A stretch of 64,000 nt of DNA from Podaxis mareebaensis (Eukaryota; Basidiomycota; Agaricomycetes; Agaricales; Agaricaceae): positions 1 to 64,000 of the forward strand of contig JAEUWP010000469.1 of assembly GCA_018524725.1 (NCBI GenBank), in the 5' to 3' direction. How positions within the stretch are numbered: the first letter of the stretch is position 1; the number at the start of each line of letters is the position of its first letter. Below are positions 24,021 through 35,700 of the stretch, piece after piece. A model generated the notes under the pieces. That model had not been told where the DNA came from. It made no database searches and saw nothing but the letters and a program-made list of their open reading frames with translations. A program made the translations under genes and the position numbers.

Positions 24021-26037
24021 ATGTCCAACGGGAGTCTACGAGTAGATGCTCACGATTTCGTGCTCAACAACCCGCAATTCATTGATAATTCCCAGGTAGC
24101 GGTAGACGGAAAGGGTGCTGGTAAGTTGTTTCATTCCTCCCGCCATGTCTCTGCCGACTATCGCCAATATACAAACTTGTGAAGGTCTCAAAATACTCCT
24201 CGAGGCATCCATTCCGGAAGCATTCCATGATTCCTTCGCTCGACACCCACCGCCTGAATGCCATCCTGGTACCCGCCAGAATTTCATTGACGAAATTACA
24301 GGCTGGGGGGTTGGCACCATGCACCAAGGCAAACACCTCCTGTGGGTGCAGGGACCTGCTGGGGTCGGTAAATCAGCTGTGGCGCAATCGTGCGCGGAAT
24401 TCTTGGCTCCACAAAACAAACTCGGAGCTACATTCTTCTTTTCCCGGCTCAATGAATGGTGCGATTCGAACCTCCTATTCACCTCCATTTCGTATCAAAT
24501 CGCCAGGAAATCCGACTCATATAGCAACATCCTCGATCGTGATATAGGGAAAGACCCAACTCTCGTCAAGAAGTCTATAAAGCGGCAGTTCCAGGAGTTT
24601 TTTGTTAAACCTCTGCGAGAGCTTCGATCACAAGGAGAAGATGTCGGGGAGAAGGTGATCATCATCGATGGCCTCGATGAATGCGCAGGAATTGGAGCAC
24701 AGTGCGATATCATTGAGATCATCGCAACCTCTGTTCGGGAAGAAACCACTCCTTTCCGATGGGCTCTCTTCAGCCGTCCAGAACCACATATTGTGGCGTC
24801 GTTCACATCAGATCGCATATTCCCATTATCCCTCCATATAGAACTCGCAGTATCTCGCCAAGTAGACCACGAAATCTGGCGCTATCTGTCAGATGAATTA
24901 CGCAGGATACAGGAGCAGCACGGCCTACCGCCATCTTGGCCATCCGAACAGGATATCGCAACCCTCGTCTGTCTCTCAGCAGGCTTGTTCGTCTACCCGG
25001 CAACGGTCATTCGTTTTATTGGTGAACACAATTCCCTCGGGCCCGTTGACCAATTGCACGCTGTCCTTGCTCTTGCAACGCGTGGGGGAAAGGCCAACTC
25101 GGACCATCCCTTGGCAGAACTTGACTTATTCTACACCCTCATCATGCGTCAGATCCCTTCGAAAATTCTTCCGACGATCCAGAAAGTCTTGCTTCTCAAA
25201 AGCTTCCCCCCCATATACAGCTTCTTGGAGGTCTCCGAACTAGTTGGGGCCATCGAATTTGCTAACATCCTCGCTCTCACAGAACCGCAATTTCGGAAGG
25301 CTTGCAGCACTCTTCACTCAGTTCTACAGCTTTCATTGAATGCATCTGGTCGCTCGGATATTGGATTCTATCACGCGTCATTTATGGAATTCATGCAGGA
25401 CCCTCAGCGGTCGAAAGAGTTTTGTGTCTACTCGAGCTGTCTGGACGCCCTTCGGGGGGAACTATTAGAACGCCTAAACATTGTACATTCCCGTAGCACA
25501 GGTACGTCCGCCACCAACAGAGGGACAGGTTACACTAATAGTCTGCGTGAATATTCCTCAGAAAAGTCAATTGTCATCAACCTCACGTGGCCTGAGGAAA
25601 GACTTAGCGAATTCCGGGCGTACCGACTCCTTCTCAGCACATTTTTTCGCCTTTGTCAATCGATACGCCCCTTGGATTCTTCAACAGTCACTTCTCTGCT
25701 CAGCTTCCAGTTTCAACAAATCCCTCGTTTGAACATGTGGTCCTCCAGTCCGATATTTCACACCTTTGAATTATCTTTGGAACGGTTAATTGAAAACGTA
25801 ATCGTCAGCTCCATATCCTTCGCCTGTTCCGCTAACATTGTATCCCAGATTCCACCCGCGTTCCGAAACAAAATTGTCCGACGGACTTACAATCCAGGCC
25901 TCTACTTGTGCAAACCAGCGGCCGCTTCCTTGGAAAGGCCTTACATCCTTGGTTGTGGGAAATACAGAGTTATATGTTGGAAGCGCCAACTTGGCTGGAC
26001 GTTTATTCCGTACCCTCCTATCGCCGATCTCCTATAA
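24021..26037 (+). CDS. NACHT-domain NTPase (NLR-like), gene 1
   Basis: Four exons in frame (24021-24120, 24185-25501, 25562-25797, 25849-26037) give 613 residues. A ~33-residue N-terminal exon carries AHDFVLNNPQFID. Then come a short region ending RHPPPECHPGTR, Walker A GPAGVGKS at 24352-24375, the FFFSR motif, Walker B IIIDGLDEC near 24660 and the sensor-like FSRPEPHI near 24772. The second half is helical and ends with a module starting IPPAFRNKIVR. Fungal NACHT proteins are STAND ATPase switches linked to non-self recognition and heterokaryon incompatibility. This one has neither a classic effector domain nor ANK/WD/TPR repeats. Introns 2 and 3 have lengths divisible by 3, so unspliced reading also stays open; they are placed by comparison with gene 2. 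Confidence 0.85.
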
Positions 26038-26496
26038 TCCACCTTCAATAGTAGTTAATACAGCGTTACCATCCCTTGCCTTACTATTTAGCTCAGGCTG
26101 AGACTATGAAGGGAATAGAGCCGTTGGAGGCAAGTAGCTCAATAACCTAAGGTAGCATTGAGACAAAACACAATAGATTACTGTGTTCGTACTAAACTTG
26201 AGTCATCAATAAAGAGCATTGTGGTTTAGAACATGACGGATGTGACCATATTCAGTAGAAGACGAAGGAAGGACAAAAGGTCCCATTTCGCCCTAGTTTT
26301 GCGTAATAGAAAGCGGGAATCTTACATCGTGTTGGCACTGAGCCTGATATTATTCGCGACTGCAACCGGACTCGAGAGCGGAAGACAATTCGTAATATTA
26401 TTGGCAAAAGTTGCGGTGGTACAGGGGGTCTCGGCGTCTTGGTTCCGGGAGAAGAACAAGAAGACAAAAATTGGAAGAAGATAGACTTCCTAATAG

Positions 26497-27532
26497 CTAC
26501 ATTTCGCCGCATTCTGGAGAGAATTAGCCAGTACCGAGCCCTATGCCAACGAAAATCGCTTACCAACAATTTTCACTACAAGCTTGGGGCGGTTGTTCGG
26601 GCCCGTTGGGACATTCTCAATCTTGCGTAGCGTCAACATCCCATCAATGACCCTCCCAAAGACAACGTGCTTTCCGTCCAAGAAATCGCACTTCGCGGTT
26701 GTGATGAAGAACTGTGGTTACTGCGTCAAGGGAGAACCTGATGTAGATGGTTGTTGGAACGCGCCTGGCAGCCGTTCGTGTTTGGACCTGAATTGGCCTA
26801 GAGGCTAGTAAGTAATCGGAGTAGGAGTGATAAGCAATGTAAATCGGTAGCTTACCATCGACAGAAGTCCCGGGCCAGTGTGCTTCTCAATGAAGTTCTC
26901 ATCCTAGAAGAAATTGGGAGTGTGCTCCACAGTCGGCGCAGCAGGGCGACAAACCGGAAACTTTTCTCCGTATATTGAGAATGTACCCGTCCCGTCGCCT
27001 TTGATGAAGTCACCCCCTTCATTCGGGAGTCATTATGGGCCATAAGGTCAACTGGTTTGGGGGTGGGTTACCTTGACACATGAAATTTGGGACGCTGATG
27101 GTGGCTATTGTAAGCAAGCATGGCGAACCTTTAATAAAGGATGGGAGCGCACACTCTGTGAAAGATTTCGTTAAGATGTTCTCTTCAGGCTTCCCGGAAC
27201 GGTAGGATGGATTTATACCTATGAAAGGTCGCGTTTTTATAGCCTTGGGGGCGAGAATTTACCCTTATCCAATCACGCTCAATACAAATGGTGTCGCATT
27301 GTACCGCCCAGATGGCCAACGAACCTGTATTCTCCAGTGCATAGCTGTCGAAAGTTTTCTGCGGTCCTATCCTACTAATCAGCAAAGAGTTATTCAGAGG
27401 TAATCAAGGGTGAACGCACTTCGGTACAATATCACTGAACAGTTCAAACTTCATCCTGCCGGCGGGCGTTTCGCCAATCTGTATGTCCATGAATACGATG
27501 GGCCTTTGTGCATTTGATGAGCTTGTCGACAT
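26497..27532 (-). CDS. PPIH: Cyclophilin H-type peptidyl-prolyl isomerase
   Basis: Nine small exons on the minus strand join to about 176 residues: [17 protein letters not shown], then [98 protein letters not shown] and the family end ECGEM. Active-site residues of cyclophilins (Arg and Phe of FHRxxPxFxxQGGDF, the QFFI and the HVVFG) are present, except that the FHR Arg codon appears as Ser at an exon join (CAT AG/C). Length and end match PPIH, the cyclophilin of the U4/U6 snRNP. The intron after GCQ begins GC rather than GT. The gene converges with NACHT gene 1. Confidence 0.85.
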
Positions 27533-27659
27533 CGCGGCGGAAGTTGGATAACGGGTCGAAGACTGAGAGACGACATTGTTTGTTAGCGGATTCTTCGGCC
27601 AAACAGCCATGCGGCAATCTCCGGCGTTGAGAAAGGACTCGAACGGCACTGCTCCAAGT

Positions 27660-28580
27660 CAGGAGAAACTGAGAGTAAACCAAGGATTCATAGGTGTGGT
27701 GGAACGATAGGAGACGCGGATGGTGCTTAGATGTTCAAGAGGAAGAATGTTCTGGAAAGACTTGTTGTATAAGGAGGACGTACACCGGAATGAGCTAAGG
27801 CTTGATGCAGGCCTTCCAGACCTGTTTTTCACTGCCCTCGAGCCTAAGGTCAAAACAGACAGTAATTCTTCAGCAGATCCTTGCACTCGGCCATATGTAA
27901 TATACCTATTACCGTAGTTGCCTGAATATTCAATAAAACCCTGCTCAGTGGTCGACCGGCTGCCCGAAAACTCTTCAGACGAGCATAAGGAGCGGGGTGC
28001 ATATGTTATGCTACGAGTGAACCGTTTCTGAAGCCATTCATAGGGTATGTATATCTCAATGTCTTTGTCCGCCTCACGGAATACAGGAAGAGTGAGTTTT
28101 AAACCTATAATGTTCACGAGGTGAGAAGGTAATGCAGCTTTGATATGACATTCCGGAGGGATGGATTGAAACTTATTGCTGGTAGTCTCAATGACAGCGC
28201 ACCGAGTATGCTCACTTTCGCATTTGTCAAGACCGTCGACGGCAACGTCCCCCTCAAAGTTGTAACCTCGGTCTCCGAGCTCTTAAAGCCAGGAAAAGCT
28301 CCTCAAACTAGACCCTCAACAATGCATGAAGACGATTTCTGTACCTTGTGGAGGTTAAGATACGTGGGGTACTTTTCAGTGAGTTGTCAAACCAGTATTT
28401 GGAGGAATTTCGTCCGGTCGTTCCCTTTCTTCAACTTCGCAGCAGGAGGAAAGAAACGCCTAGGTTTACCCTCACTTGCCCTGCGAAAGTCTGCGACGGG
28501 ACAGACCTCTCAGCACCAACAGGTCCATGAAAGCCGGTGGTGTTTTAAGCACAAGCTTGGGGCGCCTGACCAATAGGGAG
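27660..28580 (-). pseudogene. Dead NACHT-domain gene
   Basis: Read on the minus strand from about 28560 downward, fragments appear in NACHT order: GPVGAERSVPSQTFAG (a ruined Walker A), TKFLQILV-stop-QLTEKYPTY, VAVDGLDKCESEHTR (ruined Walker B), LKLTLPVFREADKDIEIYIP and GSAEELLSVLTLG. Each aligns with the gene at 49742-51720 (for example LTLPVSRDADKDIESY and TKFLPTIIYQLAVKYPAY). Stops and frameshifts break every join. It is the closest relative of NACHT gene 3, not of the neighbour at 24-26 kb. Confidence 0.75.
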
Positions 28581-30350
28581 GCAGGTCTCACATAAAGCTG
28601 CGGTAGACAAGGGCTGAGTCCCTAGTAGACGAAAGGAAGGTCTGGCATTGCCAGCGGCCTCAAGAACGTTAAGTAGGTCCGCCCTTGCGGACCTGTGTTT
28701 GTATCATTTGGTTCGGAAGGGGTTCAGGGCCGGGATAACCGACAACGGGCGAATACGCCCTTGTCTGTTATTCGGTACCGAAACCATTTGTCTCAAAACA
28801 TATCACCCTGGAAAGTTTGACTAAAATATTAAGATATACATACCTCATAAGAATGCTATTAAACACCTGTCATAATGTTTAAGTTGCAGAGCTAGTAGAG
28901 GCCCTTCCCAGCAAAGCTTCCACCAATGCAAAATCACCTGCAAACCAACCTTTGAGGGGTTATACATAGTTGCGACAAGTATGGGGTATGATAGAGCGGA
29001 CTGCATATCCGCAAACCACCTCAGTGGCCGATCCGGTGCGTGCGTGAAAAGCGCAGTGTGATTGACAGGCATACACTCACGTTTTTTCACAGGGGACAGA
29101 ATCTTACCCTATGAGAGACCTAGGGCTGATCAACAACCTGTGCTGCGCCTTCATGGGGATTCCGGAATTCTGTCCATCCGGAAAGAAATTGCCGATAATG
29201 CGGTGGTGGGACACTTGACGTCCATCAGCCCCACACGATTAGGAACGAGATATTCTCGCAAGGGCGAAGGAGAGTCGTTGGCTCGTTGTGGATGTTGGTG
29301 GCGCTAGAAGCGGAAGGCAGTGCGGCCACATGGAGCAGCCATTTGTTTGCTCCCGGCTTTCAGGAATAGACCCGAGATTTCGTAACAGTCGTCTTCTGTG
29401 AGTGTCCTCGCGGAATGATATCTGTGGACTTGAAGCACCAATCAAATATAAACGTAAGAAATTCGAATCTTGAGAAAACGTGGGCATCGACATGACGATT
29501 TTGCCCGAAGTTAAGCAGGGTTAGGTGCTCGCTTCTCACTGGCACCTTCCTGTCAGGGCCATAGCCTCAGGCGAGAAGTATAACATACTTATGCTATCTA
29601 TGCGAAAATTTCCGGGAACAAAGAATAGGCTGTAATCGCTTGTCGTTCCGGGAGATTCATAAACCCACTTTCCTTGCCTTGGTGGAGGTCTGTGACGTGG
29701 AAGGAAGGCATGAATAGAAGGTTTACTTGTAGAGTTGGCTACATCCGGGATCGGATGCCAACTTTGGCGCGTACGTGAGGCTAAACCTTGGCGTAGTACG
29801 CTATCGTGTCTGAGGAATATGGTCAACAGTTGAGTTGGTGGAAACGCTTGGGTGCCAACGTCTCCGTAGATGGTCATCGACCGATTCGGCACTACCACAA
29901 GGGCAGAGACTTGTGACTTATCTGAACGAAGATCTTGTCCCTCGGAAGCTTGAACGAGAGGCTCAAACCATGCGTGGATGCATGCAATGTTCGATAGACT
30001 CCTGAAACCCGAGAAGCAAGGTAACTAACCGAACCGGAACAACAGATCACAGCGTTCTTGCTGTCACCGATGTTCATTATCCGACTTCTGGATATATCCA
30101 ATACGTCTTCGGCCTCTATACCATTCTGGGATATGTTTGTTTTGAAGCGTATGTCACCGGTGGGTTATGCAACCTGCACACTCAAGGACTCTCGTACCTG
30201 CTGATGTATGTTGTGATTGACATCTTGCATGCATCGATTTACCTAAGAAAGAGTTAGGCCGTGTTATACGTGGATAACGAGGATTCTGAGACCGAGGAAG
30301 TACCATCGCATCCCTAAATATCTCGTTGCAGATGTTAGGGTCCGCCACAG
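28581..30350. other. Unassigned region upstream of the terpene synthase
   Basis: Several minus-strand frames of 60-120 codons lie between 29240 and 30350, but none has a domain I can name and stops interrupt any joined reading. Because secondary-metabolite genes often cluster, I looked for a P450 heme motif (FxxGxRxCxG) and found none. Confidence 0.35.
28674..28780. repeat. Two adjacent hairpin-forming inverted repeats
   Basis: AGGTCCGC-CCTT-GCGGACCT (28674-28693) is a perfect 8-bp stem with a 4-base loop. About 40 bp further, ATAACCGACAACGGGCG-aata-CGCCCTTGTCTGTTAT forms an imperfect stem of about 16 bp. No T-run follows either. Confidence 0.5.
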
Positions 30351-30356
30351 TATAAA
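30351..30356 (+). promoter_or_regulatory. TATA box of the sesquiterpene synthase
   Basis: TATAAAGG begins at 30351, 102 bp before the ATG at 30453, a usual spacing for a fungal TATA promoter with a short 5' UTR. Confidence 0.55.
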
Positions 30357-30452
30357 GGCTTCAAGGCTGCTGGATAATCTTGTGCAGCAAAAAAAAACTT
30401 CCCGATCCTCCCATTCGCTCTCCTCCGGCTATAGATTAATTCCTCGATCAAT

Positions 30453-31766
30453 ATGGTTCAGAGCACTGTATCCAACATCCACAAACCTGTCTCCTTCTTG
30501 TTGCCCAACTTCTTGGCGGAATGGCCCTACGAGCGACTGGTGCACCCAGATTATGGGAGCATCGACGTCGAGTCTGCCGAATGGGTTAAAGGCCACAACC
30601 TCTTCAATACGAAGGCCCAAAAGTCCTTCGATGCCTCTCTGTTTGGTGCGTGCTTCCCAGGTTGAGCAGACTTCTAACGTTGATATGTTACTAATTGTCG
30701 CTCAGGTCTTCTCGGATGTCTCGTTTTCCCTTTAGAGAGCCGGGGTGCGCTCCTCGTGATGGCTAGTATCGGTCCATGCGGTGTCGCTGACAAGAATCTC
30801 TTTAGACTTCTGCCGTGTGGGCTGTGATCTCGCCAATGCCTATTTCGTTATCGACGAGTACAACGACGTTGCCGAGCCCGAAATTGCTACACAAGTCTGT
30901 GATACTGTCATGGATGTTCTGCGTAACCCGTGCAAGAAGCGGAAATCAGGCGATAAGCTCGGGATCTTCATGCAGGAGTGAGTGATGGCTATAAATAACA
31001 GGCGCAAAGAAATCAACAAGATTACGCAGGTTCTGGCAGCGGGCTCTTGCACTTACGGTACCAGGCTCGGCTTGTATCAACCGCTTCATTGAAGGATTTG
31101 ATCTCTACATGAAATCCATGATTATAGAAGCAGAGGACCGCAGGACGAAGCGCGTCCGATCCGTCGTAGACTATTTGGAACTCCGAAGAGAAACTTTCGG
31201 TGCTCAGGCTACCATCGCTCTTGCAGGGTTTGGCTTGGAGTTGCCGGAAGAGGTTCTCTCCCACCCTGTCATGCAGTCAATGTCACTTGCAGCTATGGAC
31301 CTTTTGTGCATCACCAACGTAAATGACTGATACGCTCTTCGGAACAACTGGGTACACGAACTCACTCTTTTTACAGGATATGCACTCTTACAGCGTTGAA
31401 GTTGCACGCGGTATTGCGTTTCACAATATTGTGACATCCATAATGCAGGAGCACCGGATGGGCATATCTGCGGCTATGGAGTGGCTCGGAAACTTTGGAA
31501 AGCAACGGATTGACACGTTCCTCAACGCAGTTAAAGAGCTGCCATCGTGGGGGCAGGAAGTCGACCAGAATGTATCAATCTACATCAAGCGTATTGGCCA
31601 CCTCGTCCGAGGAGCTGATGAATGGAGTTACGAGTCGGAGAGGTACTGGGAAAGGAGAGGATCAGAGATCCAGAGTACGAGGCTAGTGACATTCATCCCA
31701 GAGGTTGAGGAGAGTCAGGAGGGTCTATTGACAAAGGAGGAGCTACGAACTGCCATTGTTGCGTAA
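30453..31766 (+). CDS. Sesquiterpene synthase (class I terpene cyclase)
   Basis: Five exons (30453-30645, 30706-30744, 30806-30977, 31030-31318, 31377-31766) join to 360 residues, the normal size for agaricomycete sesquiterpene synthases. The metal-binding aspartate motif is DEYND at residues 94-98 (FVIDEYND), a variant of DDxxD common in basidiomycetes. The NSE triad is NDMHSYSVE at 231-239, created exactly across the last intron. The pyrophosphate-sensing Arg-Tyr pair is at 320-321 (SERYW). The enzyme should ionise farnesyl diphosphate and cyclise it in the cytosol; the product cannot be read from sequence. No partner oxidase is recognisable next to it. A TATA box lies upstream and a MITE is inserted 34 bp after the stop codon. 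Confidence 0.9.
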
Positions 31767-31800
31767 TATGTGCTTTTCGTCTGAAATTCCTTGGCTTGTA

Positions 31801-32587
31801 CAGTCACCTCTCTCCTAACCCATATCTCCAATAACCCATACTCTCCCATAACCCATAGATTTTTCCTTCCACCGAGTTGATACGTGGGGGTTCCACGCCC
31901 ATAACCAGTCTTACATACCCCATAACCCATAGGTCGTTCGGGCCAAAAACACATAGCGCCCATGACATAATACAATAGATTTACATTGAAACATGACCAA
32001 TGGCACAGCCTTCACGTCCGACAGCAAGTTTCATACCTCAACGATGGCACTGAGCAGCCGAAAAAAAGGAAAAAATGCATGAGTGTGTTTTTTGCGACTG
32101 CCTACCCCATGCCACCGAAGCCAGCCACCCTTCTTGAGACATTGGAAAAGGGCCTGCGTGTTCTCACACACCAGGTATCAGCTCGGAAGACTGCTCCAGA
32201 GTTCCAACTGTCCAGATGCGAAAAAATTACAACCGCAGATGAAAAATGGCTCGAAAAGGGTATCACTCCACCTCAAGTCACTCATTCTCAAGATCAATGG
32301 GATAGATTTTGACGAAATTCAACCGTCAACTTCATCTGGAGGAGGTAGAAGACCCAAAAGATACAAGTATCATTGACTATTTCCCCCAAAAAGACGTATA
32401 GTATACAAGTTACCCCTTATCTTTTCGCTTGCAGAAGTCTTTTGCACAATATAGCATGAAATCGATTTTTTTCGATTTTTAATGAATTTCTTTGGCGCTA
32501 AAAACCGACCTCTTTGACAACCTATACTCTGTCATAACCCATAGCTCAACCCTTCCACCGAGGGCTATGGGTTGAGAGAGGTGACCG
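31801..32587. mobile_element. 787-bp TA-flanked MITE (Tc1/mariner-type duplication) with subterminal repeats
   Basis: The ends CAGTCACCTCTCTC and its partner (reverse complement CGGTCACCTCTCTC) form a 14-bp inverted repeat flanked by TA on both sides (31799-31800, 32588-32589). The motif ATAACCCATA or TAACCCATA recurs at 31815, 31831, 31848, 31922 and 32534, with an inverted copy near 32564. CCTTCCACCGAG occurs once near each end (31865-31876, 32551-32562) in direct orientation. A 108-codon Lys-rich frame (31986-32312) inside has no recognisable domain. Confidence 0.8.
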
Positions 32588-32727
32588 TAATCTTTACTTA
32601 AACGGTGTACCCCTATTTCTGGATTAATGTATTTGGTCGTGTTTGAAACCGTGGACCGTTACGCTATTGAATCTCGCTGACAACTGGCTCTCAACATTAT
32701 TACCCTGATCTGTCGGCGACAGCAAAT

Positions 32728-35700
32728 ATGAGCTCGTTGTCTTTTCTTGTGACTGAGCTCCAGGTAGGCTCTATTATGCTTAGTTCCTTTGCTTACTGAC
32801 GTATTTGTAGTCGCTGGCGAGTGAGACTCGCCGCAAACACCCAGAAGTTCGCGAGGTCAGGTCTTCAGATTCAGAAGGGAATTGATGTTGAAGGAAGAGA
32901 CAGGCTGCAGAAAAGTCGTTGGGGATTCTGCGTGCATCACCGGAGCGGGCCATGAGCGTTGCCACAGGTGTGTTATTCCCAGCAGTCCGATGTTTGACAC
33001 TTAAATCATGAACTAGGTATGTCATGTCAGCGCTATTTTTCAGGTTCGCGCTTTATAATCGCCACTAGATGGCCCACATTCTGAAGATCTTCTGCGACCT
33101 GTGTTCATGGGATGTGCAACGAAGAACGCGAAAGTCGTCGCGATATCTCTTGGTTCACTCCAACGCTTGATTTCGTTACGAGCCGTTCCTCAATCCGCTG
33201 TTCCACATATCATCACGACCATGAGCGATGCGATGTCCCAAGGCGTCGACATCCAATTACGGATCCTCCAGACGCTTGTTTCGCTCATTCCAAACTTTCC
33301 GCATATCCATGGAGAAATGCTGGGAGATGTGAGCTTCTTCCGAAGAGACAGAACCATCACTAATGCGCTGGACAGGCGCTTTTGCTATGTTTCAAGCTCC
33401 AAGAATCTAGGATTGCAGTCGTTTCATCGACCGCAGCGGCTACCCTTCGCCAGTTAGTCATGTTCGTGGTGGACAAAATGGTTGCAGAGGATCGTTTAGA
33501 AGACCTGGACCCTAAACTCGTTGACGTCCAATTGCCTGATGGAACCACCAAACCCCTTGGTCCCTCGGCCCGTGACACTTTCTCCGTATTTGAAGATCTC
33601 TGTCTGCTCGCCAACGGAGAGAAATCCCATTTCCTGCGTCTTGAATTCCTTCATAAAACATTTGCATTGGAGCTGATAGAGAGTGTATTGGCGAATTATC
33701 ACGACGTGTTCCGCAAGGTTGGTGTTATATATCCTGTTCTATTTCTCCAGCCAAGCTCATATTTTCTTGCAGCATAATGAGCTAGTACTCCTTCTCCAAC
33801 ACCATCTATGTCCTCTTCTATTGAAGTCTCTTTCCGACCGCCCTTTATTCCCCCTCATGCTTCGCTGCACACGTGTCATTTTTTTGCTTCTCAAGCAATT
33901 CTCTCTAGAGCTAAAAACAGAAGCCGAAGTATTCCTGATGCACCTCGTCAAGGTCGTGTCTGATGATGGAGATTCTGAATCCTCCCACCCACCCAGGCCG
34001 CCATGGATGAGGGTTCTAGCGATGGAGATTATGCGAGGGTATGTGATGGGTTCGCAAAATATTCGACTATCTGCTCATATTGGTCATAGGCTATGCAGTG
34101 ATGCAGAACTGATGCGAGATGTTTGGGCGCGGTATGACGGACAGGAATCGGGATCCAATATTTTCAGCTCGCTTATAACCGCGTTGAAGCGACTTATAAC
34201 TGAGAAACCAGCCCTTTTGGGTGTTAACCAGACGATGTTTGGAGTTGGCGTTCACAATGACAGCATGTCGTCTTTGAGTTTGGACGGTGTAGCAGGACGC
34301 GTCGCTACCGCTGCCAGTGCGACTGTATCCGGGGTTGTGGGGATGATGGGCTCGAGCGCAGGCCTTAGTATACAGGGATCTTCTATGAAACTTCAGTGGT
34401 GCGTGTCAAACTCCTCAACTCATAGATAATGCTTACCTCTCGTCTAGCATTGATCAATTAGACAAGGCAGACGCGCCGCCTATCCCCGAATCCTATGTAT
34501 ATCTTTTGGCTTTGCAGTGCTTGGTCTCGTTGTGCGAAGGATTCGCTACATTCGTAGGCCCTCTATATACCACCATTATACTCCAACGACCTCGCGCACC
34601 AGGCGACGCAGCCATTCGTGCACCTCCAGCCCTTGATCTCTCGACACTTCCTCCCGACGAACTCTCCACTAAACACCTCTATATTGTGCGGGACATCATT
34701 GAGAGCGGATGGCCAGCGCTACTAGCGGCCCTTTCCTTTGTCGTCACGACTAACCTCTCCGACGAGCTTTTTGTGGAGGTTCTGGCAAGCTACCAGGCCA
34801 TGACAAACGTCTCAGGTATGCTTGGCCTCGTCACCCCTCGAGATGCTTTCTTCAACAGCCTGGCCAAGTTCGCCGTTCCGACGCGTGTTGTCTCGAGCTT
34901 GGATTCTTACACTGAGCCCCAGACTCCGCGTTCCGCGACAATCCAACTCACAGACAGCGTTGGTCTGACATCGCCAACGCAACCGCCTGGGCTTTCTGAA
35001 CGCAATATGGCCTGTCTCAAGGTTTTCGTTTCCAGCGCATTATTCTTGGCAGGCAGTCTAGGCGAGAGCTGGTTTGTAGTGTTAGAGGTGTTGCAAAACG
35101 CGGACTACGTTTTGACGCACAAAGGCGCCCTTCAAAGCACGCCCGGCAGGAAGAGTTACCTCAGCCCACACACCAGTAGTGTCTCAGGAGGTCGGTCAAC
35201 ATCGGCTGCCCCCGGAATCGCATCAGCTCCTCGCCACCCACTACTCACGGACCTTGATTCGGAGACTATGCAAAGCGGTATACAACGATTGTTCGATGCT
35301 TCGAAGAATCTGGAGGACTCTGCATTTAGAGATTTCGTGAATGCACTTTGTAGATTGAGCGGTGAGATGATCGGGATGCAAACCGCAAGCTTGTCTGCAT
35401 TTGAGTCGGAGGAGAGTCTGGAGGAGGCTGGTTCACTGACGCCCGTACCTACACCAAAGAATGAGGTAACGAATAGGAGGAGGGTTAGTGGGATACATAT
35501 CCCGAAGACTTTGGTATGTATATGCGCCTCATGTTTCCACCCTGGTGCTGATATCATACCGCAGAGGACGGGGGACTTTGGCATTTCGAGGTTAGGAGGG
35601 GTGGCGATGCTCAACGTCCATCGTTTGATCTATCGTTCTCCGGACATCGCATGGGATACGACGACGACGCACCTGCTTTCGGTTATACGCCTTCCCCTTG

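Noticed and set aside
29505..29535. GAAGTTAAGCAGGG resembles part of 5S rRNA
   Set aside because: The rest of the 5S sequence and its helices are absent.
28600..30350. Possible cytochrome P450 or other tailoring gene beside the terpene synthase
   Set aside because: No heme-binding Cys motif, ExxR or continuous frame found on either strand.
31801..32590. TAACCC-like repeats, possible interstitial telomere repeat
   Set aside because: The spaced motif is ATAACCCATA, not tandem CCCTAA, and it fits a MITE with TA duplications.
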